Assembly: GCF_000143885.2 (NCBI RefSeq)
Contig: NC_018581.1
Coordinates: 5,084,001-5,148,000, forward strand
DNA: 64,000 nucleotides
Source: Gordonia sp. KTR9
Lineage (GTDB): Bacteria; Actinomycetota; Actinomycetes; Mycobacteriales; Mycobacteriaceae
Direction: 5' to 3'
The notes under the pieces are model-generated. The model made no database searches and was not told where the DNA came from. It was given only the letters and a program-made list of their open reading frames with translations. Position numbers and translations under genes: made by a program. Of this stretch, positions 17,434 through 25,419 are shown piece by piece (the stretch's first letter is position 1; every line of letters starts with the position of its first letter).

Positions 17434-18510
17434 ATGACCACAACGAGCCCAGCGGCTGAGTCCAGCGCCGTGACCGACGCCGAGTTCCTCGACGTCAGCG
17501 AGCCTTTCCGCCGTGAGATCATCGCGCACTGCTACCGGATGACGGGGTCCCATCACGACGCCGAGGATCTCGCCCAGGAGACCTTCCTGCGGGCATGGCG
17601 TGGCTACGCGAAGTTCGACCACCGGGCATCCGTGCGTACCTGGCTGCACAAGATCGCGACCAACACCTGTCTGACGGCGCTGCAGAGTTCCCAGCGCAGA
17701 CCCCTCCCCTCCGGTCTCGGTGGCGACGCCTTCGACCCGACCGACGACCTGTTGCAGAACCACGAGGTGCCCTGGCTCGAACCGTATTCCGGCACCGCCG
17801 ACGAGATCGCGCCCGGCGACGATGCGGACCCCGCATACGTGGTCGGCGCCCGCGAATCGGTTCGGTTGGCGTTCATCGCCGCTCTGCAGCATCTGCCCGA
17901 GAGGCAGCGCGCGGTCCTCATCCTGCGCGACGTGCTGCAGTGGCGCGCCGCCGAGGTCGCCGACACCATCGGCGTCACCACCGCCACCGTGAACAGTCTT
18001 CTGCAGCGGGCCCGCGAGCAGGTCAAGACCGCTCGGCCGCAACAGGACTCGGTCGGCGAGGCAGCCGCGACGACGCTCGACGACAACGCGAAACGTGAGC
18101 TGCTGGCCCGCTACGTGTCGGCCTTCGAACGCTACGACGTCGACGCCATGGTCGAGTTGTTCACCGACAAAGCCATCTGGGAGATGCCGCCGTTCACCGG
18201 TTGGTACCAGGGCGCCGAGAACATCGGAACCCTCATCCGCCACAATTGCCCGGCCGAGAAGCCGGGCGATCAGATCATGCTGCCCACCACCGCAAACGGA
18301 CAGCCTGCATACGGGCTGTACATGCGCGAACCCGACGGTGTCCACCGACCGTTCCAGCTACAGGTGCTCGAGATCGACGCAACGGCCGGGAAGGTCAGCC
18401 ATGTCGTCGCCTTCTTCAGCGACGACCTGGAGGCGGAGTTCGCACGCTTCGGGCTTCCGGCGACCCCGTACGACGCGCCGGCGCGCTCCGCGGCGAGTCC
18501 CTGGCACTGA
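17434..18510 (+). CDS. sigG: ECF sigma factor, SigG type, with SnoaL-like domain
   Basis: RNA polymerase sigma factor of 358 residues. Region 2 contains HCYRMTGSHHDAEDLAQETF (about residues 36-55). Region 4 contains LPERQRAVLILRDVLQW followed by a helix-turn-helix (about residues 150-205). From residue 220 onward comes a SnoaL/NTF2-like domain (YVSAFERYDVDAMVELFTDK). In ECF factors this tail replaces a separate anti-sigma factor and tunes activity. Length and order match mycobacterial SigG, linked there to DNA-damage responses. No anti-sigma gene adjoins it, which fits self-control by the tail. Confidence 0.82.
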   Translation: MTTTSPAAESSAVTDAEFLDVSEPFRREIIAHCYRMTGSHHDAEDLAQETFLRAWRGYAKFDHRASVRTWLHKIATNTCLTALQSSQRRPLPSGLGGDAFDPTDDLLQNHEVPWLEPYSGTADEIAPGDDADPAYVVGARESVRLAFIAALQHLPERQRAVLILRDVLQWRAAEVADTIGVTTATVNSLLQRAREQVKTARPQQDSVGEAAATTLDDNAKRELLARYVSAFERYDVDAMVELFTDKAIWEMPPFTGWYQGAENIGTLIRHNCPAEKPGDQIMLPTTANGQPAYGLYMREPDGVHRPFQLQVLEIDATAGKVSHVVAFFSDDLEAEFARFGLPATPYDAPARSAASPWH

Positions 18511-18536
18511 TCCCCCGCTCCTCTCCGGTCCCGCGG

Positions 18537-18953
18537 TCAGTCGTCGGGGGTCTGGGGGATCTGCGACGGGTCCATCCAGACGATCTCCCAGGCATGACCA
18601 TCCGGGTCGCAGAAGCTGCGGCAGTACATGAATCCCAGATCCTCCGCCGCGCGGAGTTCACTGCCGCCGCACCCGAGCGCGGCGTCGGCGAGTCGGTCCG
18701 CGTGTGCGCGGCTGTTCGCGGAGATCGCGAGCAATGATTCGCGACCGCGCGACGGATCGGCGACCGTTCCGGCCGCGTAGCCCGCGAATCGTCGGTGCTG
18801 CATGAGCACGACCATCGCGGAGTCGTTGATCATCATGCAGGCACTGCCGGCGTCGCAGAAGATCTCATCGAAACGGAACCCGAGCGTGCCGAAGAACCGA
18901 CGCGACCGCGCGACGTCCACAACGGGCAGGTTGACGAACAGCATCGGCGTCAC
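18537..18953 (-). CDS. VOC superfamily protein (glyoxalase/bleomycin-resistance fold)
   Basis: Protein of 138 residues with paired beta-alpha-beta-beta-beta units. The N-terminal pattern is LPVVDVARSRRFFGTLGFRF and the C-terminal one SFCDPDGHAWEIVWMD. It could bind a metal and act on a small molecule, or only bind a ligand; the family is too broad to say. It converges on sigG with 26 bases between the stops. Actinobacterial homologues are often called lactoylglutathione lyase-like, which should not be taken as its function. Confidence 0.85.
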   Translation of the reverse strand: MTPMLFVNLPVVDVARSRRFFGTLGFRFDEIFCDAGSACMMINDSAMVVLMQHRRFAGYAAGTVADPSRGRESLLAISANSRAHADRLADAALGCGGSELRAAEDLGFMYCRSFCDPDGHAWEIVWMDPSQIPQTPDD

Positions 18954-19037
18954 GGGCGCACTCCAGACATGTCGGGGGTCAGTGGTACTGACCGGCCCGG
19001 CGCCCCGAACTCATCGAAGCCGACATAGGGTGCAGGC

Positions 19038-19748
19038 ATGGGTGTGATCTATCTGGTTCGTCATGGTCAGGCGAACGCATTGGCCTACGGCATCGCCGAC
19101 GCCACTGATGACCTGAGCAACGGGCCCGGCGGTCTCACCACCGCCGGGGCGACACAGGCCGCTCTGTCCGGCGGCTTCCTCGCCGGGCAGATCGACACCT
19201 TCACCGCCGCAGCCAGTGGCGACCTGCCCCGTCAGCAGCAGACGCTGGACGGAGTGCTCGGAGCGTTCGCCACCGACCGGCCCCGCCCCCACGTCGACCC
19301 GGGCTGGAACGAGTACTCGCTGCCCGCGCTCGTCGGCGAGGCCACGCCGGAGATGTACCGCGACGGCCGCAGCTATCAGGAACAACTCGACAAGGGACTC
19401 GCGGCCTGGATCGCGGCCGGCGAGCATGACGCGGCCCCCGGCCTCGACGGCGGCCCGGCCGAGAGCTACCCCCAGTTCAAGGCACGCGTCTCCGACGCGG
19501 CCGCCCGTGCCACCGAACTCGCCGGCTCGGGTCAGACGGTGCTCGTGGTCTCCTCGGCCGGCACCATCACCCAGTGGATCGCCCAGTTGTGGGGCATCCC
19601 AGACGACACCTGGCCCGCGATGGCCCGCACCATGGTCAACGCTTCGATCAGCAAACTCATCGTCGGCCGGAGCGGCGTCTCGGTGGTCTCGTTCAACGAG
19701 CACGGTCACCTGTCGGACCGCGAAGGCGGAATCGCCACCTTCCGCTGA
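19038..19748 (+). CDS. histidine phosphatase superfamily protein with altered active site
   Basis: Phosphoglycerate-mutase-fold protein of 236 residues. The phosphorylated histidine is present in LVRHGQA (residues 6-12), and an acidic residue follows in EYSLPAL. The second catalytic histidine, normally in a VSHGG-like motif near the end, is replaced: the segment reads LVVSSAGTITQW. Catalysis is therefore probably weak or different, although related actinobacterial proteins share such a change. It has its own start and runs between two minus-strand genes, with no operon partner. Confidence 0.82.
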   Translation: MGVIYLVRHGQANALAYGIADATDDLSNGPGGLTTAGATQAALSGGFLAGQIDTFTAAASGDLPRQQQTLDGVLGAFATDRPRPHVDPGWNEYSLPALVGEATPEMYRDGRSYQEQLDKGLAAWIAAGEHDAAPGLDGGPAESYPQFKARVSDAAARATELAGSGQTVLVVSSAGTITQWIAQLWGIPDDTWPAMARTMVNASISKLIVGRSGVSVVSFNEHGHLSDREGGIATFR

Positions 19749-19775
19749 GGCAGGTACGAGAGCAGAGCCAGAACC

Positions 19776-20522
19776 CTACGCCCGGTGCAGGTTCTCCCCC
19801 GGCCGGGTGATGACGACGTTCGGGAGCACCGCGAACCGCGACAGTTGCGTGATCGAGTGAGCGACCACCGCGATGTCGTCGGCCGTGATCATCTCGTCGG
19901 CGGGAATGCGATCCTTGAGCCAGTCGGTCATGTCGGTGTTGACATACCCGGGTGCGATCGTCGTGGCGCTGACCCCGCTGCGCGATTCCTCGAGGTTGAA
20001 GGTCTCGCACAGCGAGATGAGTGCCGCCTTGGTGGCACCGTAGGCGGACAGCTCCGGCTCCGGGTACACACCCGTGATCGACGCCACGGCAATCACTTTC
20101 GCTGATCCATGCGCCTCTGCGGTCGCGCGCAGTGCCGGCAACGCCGACTGCAGCAGAACATAGGGGGCACGAACGTTGACCTGGTAGAGGCGGTCGAAGC
20201 GCTTGACCGGGAGGTCGGCGATCATGCCCTTCGAGCCCATGCCGGCGTTGATGATCAACGCGTCGAACCGTCCGAACGCCTCCGCATGCGCGGTACCGAG
20301 CGCGCTGATCGCATCGGCATCGGTCATGTCCGCGGGCACGACCTCCACCCGCCCGGCACCCCGCTCGAGAAGCTCGGCGGCCTTCTTCTCCAGCGCCTCT
20401 CGCCCGCGGGCACTGATGGTTAGGTCCCAGCCGTCGGCGGCGAACCGGTCGGCGATGGCCGCACCGATCCCCCGCGAGGCACCGGTCACCAACGCGGAAC
20501 GGTTCTTGCTCGTCTCACTCAT
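19776..20522 (-). CDS. SDR family oxidoreductase
   Basis: Short-chain dehydrogenase of 248 residues. Cofactor motif TGASRGIG at residues 14-21, then an NAG and the YGATK active site. It is the last gene of a minus-strand run (TetR, TetR, acyl-CoA dehydrogenase, phosphotransferase, SDR) and starts 60 bases after the phosphotransferase stop. Probable role: oxidising a hydroxyacyl or alcohol intermediate of that lipid pathway. The substrate is not determinable from sequence. Confidence 0.9.
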   Translation of the reverse strand: MSETSKNRSALVTGASRGIGAAIADRFAADGWDLTISARGREALEKKAAELLERGAGRVEVVPADMTDADAISALGTAHAEAFGRFDALIINAGMGSKGMIADLPVKRFDRLYQVNVRAPYVLLQSALPALRATAEAHGSAKVIAVASITGVYPEPELSAYGATKAALISLCETFNLEESRSGVSATTIAPGYVNTDMTDWLKDRIPADEMITADDIAVVAHSITQLSRFAVLPNVVITRPGENLHRA

Positions 20523-20582
20523 GCGGTCACTCCCTCGACTGCGCGCGAACCCGCGCGGTGTGTTCTGACATCACGGCTTCGA

Positions 20583-21599
20583 TCAGCCGATGTGGCGCAA
20601 TCCCTCGGCGATGAACGTCGCCGTGGCCTCGGCCGCCTTCTCGGCACCGTCGCCCGACGACGCGCCCGAGAGCGCGCGGTAGGTGATCCCCTCGGCGATC
20701 ACGCCCAGTTTCAGATTGGCCAGCCCGAGATAGAAGTCCCAGTCACCGAGATCGGACCCCGTTGCGGTGGAGTACTTCTGCGCGATCTCTTCGACCGATG
20801 CGTACCGATCGCTGGTCCAGGCCGCGGAGAACCCGAGGACCTGGTCGAAGGCGCCGGTGCGGTACACACACATCAGGGCGACATCGGTCAGCGGGTCACC
20901 GAGTGTGGACATCTCCCAGTCGACGACCGCCGCGATCCGCGCCGGATCGTCGGCGTCGATGATGGTGTTGTCGACACGGAAGTCGCCGTGCACCACCGAC
21001 TCTCGCGCCTGCTCCGGAACCCGTGCGGCCAGCGCGTCGACGAGCCGCTCGACATCGGGTAGCTCGCGCGTCTTCACGTGCCCCCACTGTCGCGCCCACA
21101 ATTTCACCTGACGCCCGGCGAAGCCGGCCGGGCGACCGAATTCGCCGAGTCCGACCTCGCGATAATCCACGGCGTGCAGGTCGGCGAGGGTCTGCACGAG
21201 GGCGTCGAGATTGCGTGCGACCTCGTCATCGGAGTACGCGTCCAGATCGGCGGCGGTCCGGACGACTCGGCCGTCCACGAATTCCACGACGGTGCACGGT
21301 GCGCCGATGGTCGAACCGTCGGCATCGAAGGCGACGGTCCGCGCGACCGGGACCGACGTCGACTGCAGCGCGCTGGTGACCGCCCACTCCCGGCCCATGT
21401 CGTGAGCGGACGGGGTGAGCCCACCGGTCGGCGGCCGGCGCGCCACCCAGGTGGTGACCCCGTCGGTGACGGTGTAGGTGAGATTGGACTTGCCGCCGCT
21501 GATGAGATCGATCGCGAGTTCACCGGCGGGTTCGACACCGTTGTCGATCAGCAACCGGCGCAGGCGGTCTCGGTCCAGCGCGGCATCCACGGCGGTCAT
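20583..21599 (-). CDS. APH-fold phosphotransferase, acyl-CoA-dehydrogenase-linked
   Basis: Aminoglycoside-phosphotransferase-fold kinase of 338 residues. The catalytic loop HGDFRVDN and the metal-binding VDWEMSTLGDP are intact. This subfamily is regularly paired with acyl-CoA dehydrogenases, in animals fused as ACAD10/11. There it phosphorylates 4-hydroxyacyl-CoAs so that the dehydrogenase partner can eliminate phosphate. Here its ATG overlaps the acyl-CoA dehydrogenase stop (ATGA at 21596-21599), so the pair is coupled. The start chosen is 21599; the open frame runs a further 180 bases back into the dehydrogenase. Action on hydroxyacyl-CoA is inferred from family and neighbour. Confidence 0.88.
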   Translation of the reverse strand: MTAVDAALDRDRLRRLLIDNGVEPAGELAIDLISGGKSNLTYTVTDGVTTWVARRPPTGGLTPSAHDMGREWAVTSALQSTSVPVARTVAFDADGSTIGAPCTVVEFVDGRVVRTAADLDAYSDDEVARNLDALVQTLADLHAVDYREVGLGEFGRPAGFAGRQVKLWARQWGHVKTRELPDVERLVDALAARVPEQARESVVHGDFRVDNTIIDADDPARIAAVVDWEMSTLGDPLTDVALMCVYRTGAFDQVLGFSAAWTSDRYASVEEIAQKYSTATGSDLGDWDFYLGLANLKLGVIAEGITYRALSGASSGDGAEKAAEATATFIAEGLRHIG

Positions 21600-22828
21600 C
21601 GGGCACCCGCCGATGCCTTGGCCTCGAGCGCCTGCTGGGCCTTCTTCGCGCGCCCGACGGCGCGACGGGCGATCGCCCACCGGTGGACCTCGGACGGGCC
21701 GTCGTAGATACGGAACGGCCGGAGTTCCTGCGACAGGCGGGCCAGCGGCAGATCGGCGGATACGCCGAGGCCTCCGCACATCTGGATGCTGCGGTCGGCG
21801 ATCCGCGAATACGCCTCGGCCGCAAAGGTCTTGGCGATGGACGTCTCGTCGGAGGCGTGGTTGCCCAGATCGAGCTCGTGACAGGCCTTCAGCAGCAACG
21901 CGCGGGTGGCCGCCAGATCGATCTCGTTGTCGGCGACGAGCTGCTGGATCATGCCCAGGTCTCCGAGGCGTCCGCCGAATCCCTCACGGCGCGAGACATA
22001 GTCGACGGCGACGTCCTGGCAGCGCTTTGCCGAACCGAGCCATCGCATCACATGGGTCATGCGGGCGGGTCCGAGCCGGACCTGCGCGTAGCGGTAGCCC
22101 TCGTTCACCTCGCCGAGGATGTCCTCGTCGGGAACGAAGACATCGGTGAAGGTCACCTCACAGTGACCACCGATCATCGCCTTGTCGATGGTGTTGATGT
22201 GACGACCGACGGACAACCCGGGGGTGTCGGCGGGCGCGAGGAACATCGTGGCCCCGCCGCGGTCACCGGGCGCCCCCGAGGTCCGCGCCATGATGATGAA
22301 GAACCCGGCACCATCGGCTCCGGTGATGAAGTGCTTGTCGCCGTTGATCTTCCAGCCTCCGTCGACCCGAACAGCCTCCGTGCGCAGTGCGCTGGGATCC
22401 GAGCCGGCACCGGGTGCGGGTTCGGTCATCGCGAAGGCCGAACGGACGTCACCCGCCGCGAGCGGAGCGAGGTACTTCTGCCGCTGCTCCTCGCTCGCGA
22501 TGTGGGCGAGCATGTGCACGTTGCCCTCGTCGGGAGCGCCGATGTGCAGCGCGATCGGACCGAACGTCGAGTAGCCCGCCGCCTCGAACACCGGAGCGCG
22601 GTCGCACATGTTGAGACCCAGTCCGCCGAACTCGACCGGTGCGTGGGGCCCGAAGATCCCGGCCTCCTTGGCCTTCGCATTCATCTCGCGGCGGATGTCG
22701 TCACCACCAGCGGCCGTGATGTCGCCCACCGCCTCGTCCTCGATCGGCAGGACGTAGTCGCGGACAAAGGTCTCGGTCTTCGCGACCACATCGAGCACAT
22801 CGTCGTCGTGACGAAGATCTATGGGCAT
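21596..22828 (-). CDS. acyl-CoA dehydrogenase
   Basis: FAD-dependent acyl-CoA dehydrogenase of 410 residues. The middle domain has FAMTEPAPGAGSDPSAL. The last helix region has QMCGGLGVSADLPLARLS and IYDGPSEVHR, the ACAD11-like ending with its catalytic glutamate. ACAD11-type enzymes act on long or modified acyl chains and, with a coupled kinase, on 4-hydroxy acids; the overlapping phosphotransferase gene fits that. A TetR regulator starts the same transcription direction upstream. An AAGGAG-like sequence precedes the ATG. Confidence 0.93.
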   Translation of the reverse strand: MPIDLRHDDDVLDVVAKTETFVRDYVLPIEDEAVGDITAAGGDDIRREMNAKAKEAGIFGPHAPVEFGGLGLNMCDRAPVFEAAGYSTFGPIALHIGAPDEGNVHMLAHIASEEQRQKYLAPLAAGDVRSAFAMTEPAPGAGSDPSALRTEAVRVDGGWKINGDKHFITGADGAGFFIIMARTSGAPGDRGGATMFLAPADTPGLSVGRHINTIDKAMIGGHCEVTFTDVFVPDEDILGEVNEGYRYAQVRLGPARMTHVMRWLGSAKRCQDVAVDYVSRREGFGGRLGDLGMIQQLVADNEIDLAATRALLLKACHELDLGNHASDETSIAKTFAAEAYSRIADRSIQMCGGLGVSADLPLARLSQELRPFRIYDGPSEVHRWAIARRAVGRAKKAQQALEAKASAGAR

Positions 22829-22993
22829 GGTGACTCCTTAACGCATGGGCCGGTATCGGTTCAGCCCGCTCGCTTCGCTCCCGGCGCTGGTGAGTTCCCC
22901 GATCGCCGACCGATCGCTCGCTCGGCGTCCCATACCTTGCCAGGCCACACCCGCCTGGTCAAGCTCAACCGACGATGGAGTCGGCCCAGGCCC

Positions 22994-23653
22994 TCAGTCC
23001 ACCCGGTAGCCGACCAGCGCGCGGGCCAGCTGCAGATTGCGCGCGATGAGCTCATCCGGGCCCAGCAGGCCGTCGAGCTTGAACCAGGTGGACACCCCGA
23101 CGCACATGGTGGCCACGGCCCGCGCCGCGTCTTTCGGGTACTCGGTGGTGAATTCGCCCGCCTCGACGCCGGCGAACACGATCTCGTCGACCATCCGCTG
23201 CTGCCGGTCCCGATGCCCGATGTAGGTGGGCCGGTAGGTGTCGTCGAGGCTGCGGATCTCGGTGGAACCGACGAACGCCTGTTCCCGTCGATACATGTGG
23301 AATCGGAGGAGCGACTCGACGACGGCGTCGAACTGCCGGATCGGTTCGGGTCCGGCCTCGAGGATCGCGGCTTCCGAGCGCGCCAGCAGATCGGTCATGG
23401 TCCGCTCGAGCAGACCCTGCAGCAACGACTGCTTCGACGGGTAGTGGTGGTAGAGGCCCGGCACCGACAGATTGGCGCGCGCGGCGATCTCCCGAACCGA
23501 GGTGCCGTGGTAGCCCTGCTCGGCGAAAGCGGCCAGCGCCGCCGCCAACGGAACCGGGAGTTCGGGCTCGCCGTAGTCGCGCCAGCCGTCCAGTTGTTGC
23601 GTTGCCGGACGGATGTCTGCTTCGCCGGGTCCGCCACTCATGGCATCAAACAT
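22994..23653 (-). CDS. TetR-family regulator
   Basis: TetR repressor of 219 residues. The HTH lies at residues 35-75 (SVREIAARANLSVPGLYHHY). The C-terminal ligand domain is of the type found with fatty-acid genes. The start is ATG 23653 or, four codons later, 23641. It lies 165 bases upstream of the acyl-CoA dehydrogenase, the probable target, and 16 bases after the stop of another TetR in the same orientation. Confidence 0.85.
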   Translation of the reverse strand: MFDAMSGGPGEADIRPATQQLDGWRDYGEPELPVPLAAALAAFAEQGYHGTSVREIAARANLSVPGLYHHYPSKQSLLQGLLERTMTDLLARSEAAILEAGPEPIRQFDAVVESLLRFHMYRREQAFVGSTEIRSLDDTYRPTYIGHRDRQQRMVDEIVFAGVEAGEFTTEYPKDAARAVATMCVGVSTWFKLDGLLGPDELIARNLQLARALVGYRVD

Positions 23654-23669
23654 ATCCCGCCGCGCAGAA

Positions 23670-24371
23670 CTACTCCGCATCGCCGGTGCGGCGCGACAGA
23701 CTCTTCTCCAGCATCTCGGCGGGCGAGACCAGCAACGAGATGCTCAGATCCACCACCTCGGCCTTGTCCAGGTCGACGTCACCCTCGAGCCACGCCGCGA
23801 GCAGCCGGCTGAGTCCGCCGACCTGATAGTGCGCGACGCCGACCGCCGCCGCGGGTCCCACGTGGACGTCGAGGATGGCCGATGTGCTCTGCAGGGTGAG
23901 GCCCGCGAACAGCGCGGTCGACTCCATCCGCTTGGCGGCGATGACGGGGCTCAGCAATGCTTGCGAGAACAGCAGCCGGCCCTTGCGGCGGTCCGCGTCG
24001 ATGACGTCGACGATCGCCGTCACCGCGCCGGCGACCTTCGCCCGCATGCTCGCACCCTCGGAGAACGCGGCGAGACTGGCCTGCGCGATCTCCTCGATGA
24101 CCTCGTCGTACATGACGCCGACGAGCTGATCGACCGACTCGAAGCTCTCGTAGAAATAGCGGGCGGTGAGTCCGGCACGCCGGCATACGCCGCGCACCGT
24201 CACCGCCCCGACGTCATCGGCCCCGAGCAGGTCGAGACCGGCGTCGATCAGCGCCGACCGACGCCGCGCGACACGGGTGTCGCCGCCTTCGCCGCCGTAG
24301 GCCCGCAGCGTTCCGGTCGAGTCCGACGCCGCAGCGGATCGGCTGTACGGAGTCGATGGTGCTCGTCCCAT
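23670..24371 (-). CDS. TetR-family regulator
   Basis: TetR repressor of 233 residues. The HTH is near residues 35-80 (VRGVCRRAGLTARYFYESF). The start is ATG 24371; the frame is open 13 codons further up, through the intergenic repeat, so the longer form is unlikely. It is divergent from the MpaB-like gene with an 81-base gap holding the inverted repeat TGACAC...GTGTCA (24383-24409), and may regulate both directions. A second TetR gene follows in tandem. Confidence 0.85.
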   Translation of the reverse strand: MGRAPSTPYSRSAAASDSTGTLRAYGGEGGDTRVARRRSALIDAGLDLLGADDVGAVTVRGVCRRAGLTARYFYESFESVDQLVGVMYDEVIEEIAQASLAAFSEGASMRAKVAGAVTAIVDVIDADRRKGRLLFSQALLSPVIAAKRMESTALFAGLTLQSTSAILDVHVGPAAAVGVAHYQVGGLSRLLAAWLEGDVDLDKAEVVDLSISLLVSPAEMLEKSLSRRTGDAE

Positions 24372-24381
24372 GATTCCTATC

Positions 24382-24410
24382 TTGACACCCCGGTAAGTTA
24401 GGTGTGTCAT
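24382..24410 (+). promoter_or_regulatory. promoter and candidate operator of the MpaB-like gene
   Basis: A consensus -35 TTGACA (24382-24387) is followed at 17 bases by a weak -10 TGTCAT (24405-24410). The inverted repeat TGACAC / GTGTCA (24383-24388 and 24404-24409) overlaps both elements, so a bound repressor would block them. The adjacent divergent TetR is the obvious candidate. Confidence 0.45.
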
Positions 24411-24452
24411 AAAACGGGAAACAGACGTTTCCAGATTCGGGAGGGGTGCTCG

Positions 24453-25406
24453 ATGGCAACGGAGCCTATCACCAGTGGAAGTTCGGCCCTGTCACCACAG
24501 GCGTCAACGGACGTGACCGTCGAGGTCGAGGAGTTCCTCGCCGCGGAGCGACCGGACACCGAGTTCCTCCCCTCCACCGCCCGGATGTCCCGCGCGGAAC
24601 TCGACGCTCTCCCCACCAGCCATCTCGACCCGCTCGGCATCGGGGTGATCGCCGGCGCCGCGAACGTGATCATGCAGCTCAGTCTCCCCGCGGTCGGCTA
24701 TGGCGTGTACGAGAGCCGCGTGGACTCGGGGAACCTGTTCAAACACCCGATGAAGCGCGGCCGCACCACGCTGAGCTACCTCGCCGTCGCCGGGCTCGGA
24801 AGCGCCAAGGACCGCAAGGCCTATCGCAAGGCGGTCGGCAAGGCTCACGCGCAGGTCCGTTCGACCGCCGACAGCCCGGTGAAGTACAACGCCTTCGACC
24901 CGAAGCTGCAGCTGTGGGTCGCGGCCTGTCTCTACCGCGGCACCGAGGACGTCCATCGCATCTTCGGCGGGATCACCGAGGTGACCGACGAGCGCTACCA
25001 GGCCGGCGCGGTCCTCGGCACGACACTCCAGGTCCCCCGCGAGATGTGGCCCGCCACGCGCGAGGACTTCGAGACCTACTGGAACGACACGGTCGAGACC
25101 CTCGAGATCGACGACACCATCCGCGAGTACCTGATGTCGATCGCCCGCGCCGAGTTCCTCGGTCCGGTGATCTCGCGACTGTTCGGCTGGCATTTCCAGA
25201 TCATGGCCATCGGCTTCCTGCCCGAGAACTTCCGCCGCAAGATGCGCGTCCAGCTCTCGCCGTGGCAGGAGTTCTACTTCGACAAGCACAACGCGATCCT
25301 GCGGGCGATCGTCACGCGGGCCCCGCGGCCGGTACGCGCCTTCCCGTTCAACGTCCTGCTCGCCGATGTGCGGTGGCGCATGCGCACCGGTCGCCCGCTG
25401 GTCTGA
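24453..25406 (+). CDS. MpaB-like oxygenase (DUF2236)
   Basis: Protein of 317 residues in the oxygenase MpaB / DUF2236 family. These are haem-binding proteins related to latex-clearing and fungal MpaB-type cleavage oxygenases; most bacterial members have no known substrate. Typical segments are HPMKRGRTTLSYL, YNAFDPKLQLWVAACLYRG and the C-terminal LSPWQEFYFDKH. The ATG at 24453 has a GGGAGGGG ribosome site. It is divergent from a TetR gene and is probably induced alone; the next gene is on the opposite strand. Confidence 0.82.
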   Translation: MATEPITSGSSALSPQASTDVTVEVEEFLAAERPDTEFLPSTARMSRAELDALPTSHLDPLGIGVIAGAANVIMQLSLPAVGYGVYESRVDSGNLFKHPMKRGRTTLSYLAVAGLGSAKDRKAYRKAVGKAHAQVRSTADSPVKYNAFDPKLQLWVAACLYRGTEDVHRIFGGITEVTDERYQAGAVLGTTLQVPREMWPATREDFETYWNDTVETLEIDDTIREYLMSIARAEFLGPVISRLFGWHFQIMAIGFLPENFRRKMRVQLSPWQEFYFDKHNAILRAIVTRAPRPVRAFPFNVLLADVRWRMRTGRPLV

Positions 25407-25419
25407 GCGGGCAGGGGGA

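Noticed and set aside
17071..18345. Minus-strand frame antisense to sigG that ends in the Cys-rich peptide
   Set aside because: Only the last 22-35 codons have a ribosome site or promoter; the part opposite sigG is a shadow.
18509..18561. GATCCCCC/GGGGGATC inverted repeat between sigG and the VOC gene
   Set aside because: Arms are perfect but the loop is 37 bases with no inner stem or T-run, so a terminator call is weak.
21683..23812. Long plus-strand open frame across the acyl-CoA dehydrogenase and TetR genes
   Set aside because: Antisense to recognisable proteins and without motifs of its own; third-position GC bias keeps such frames open.
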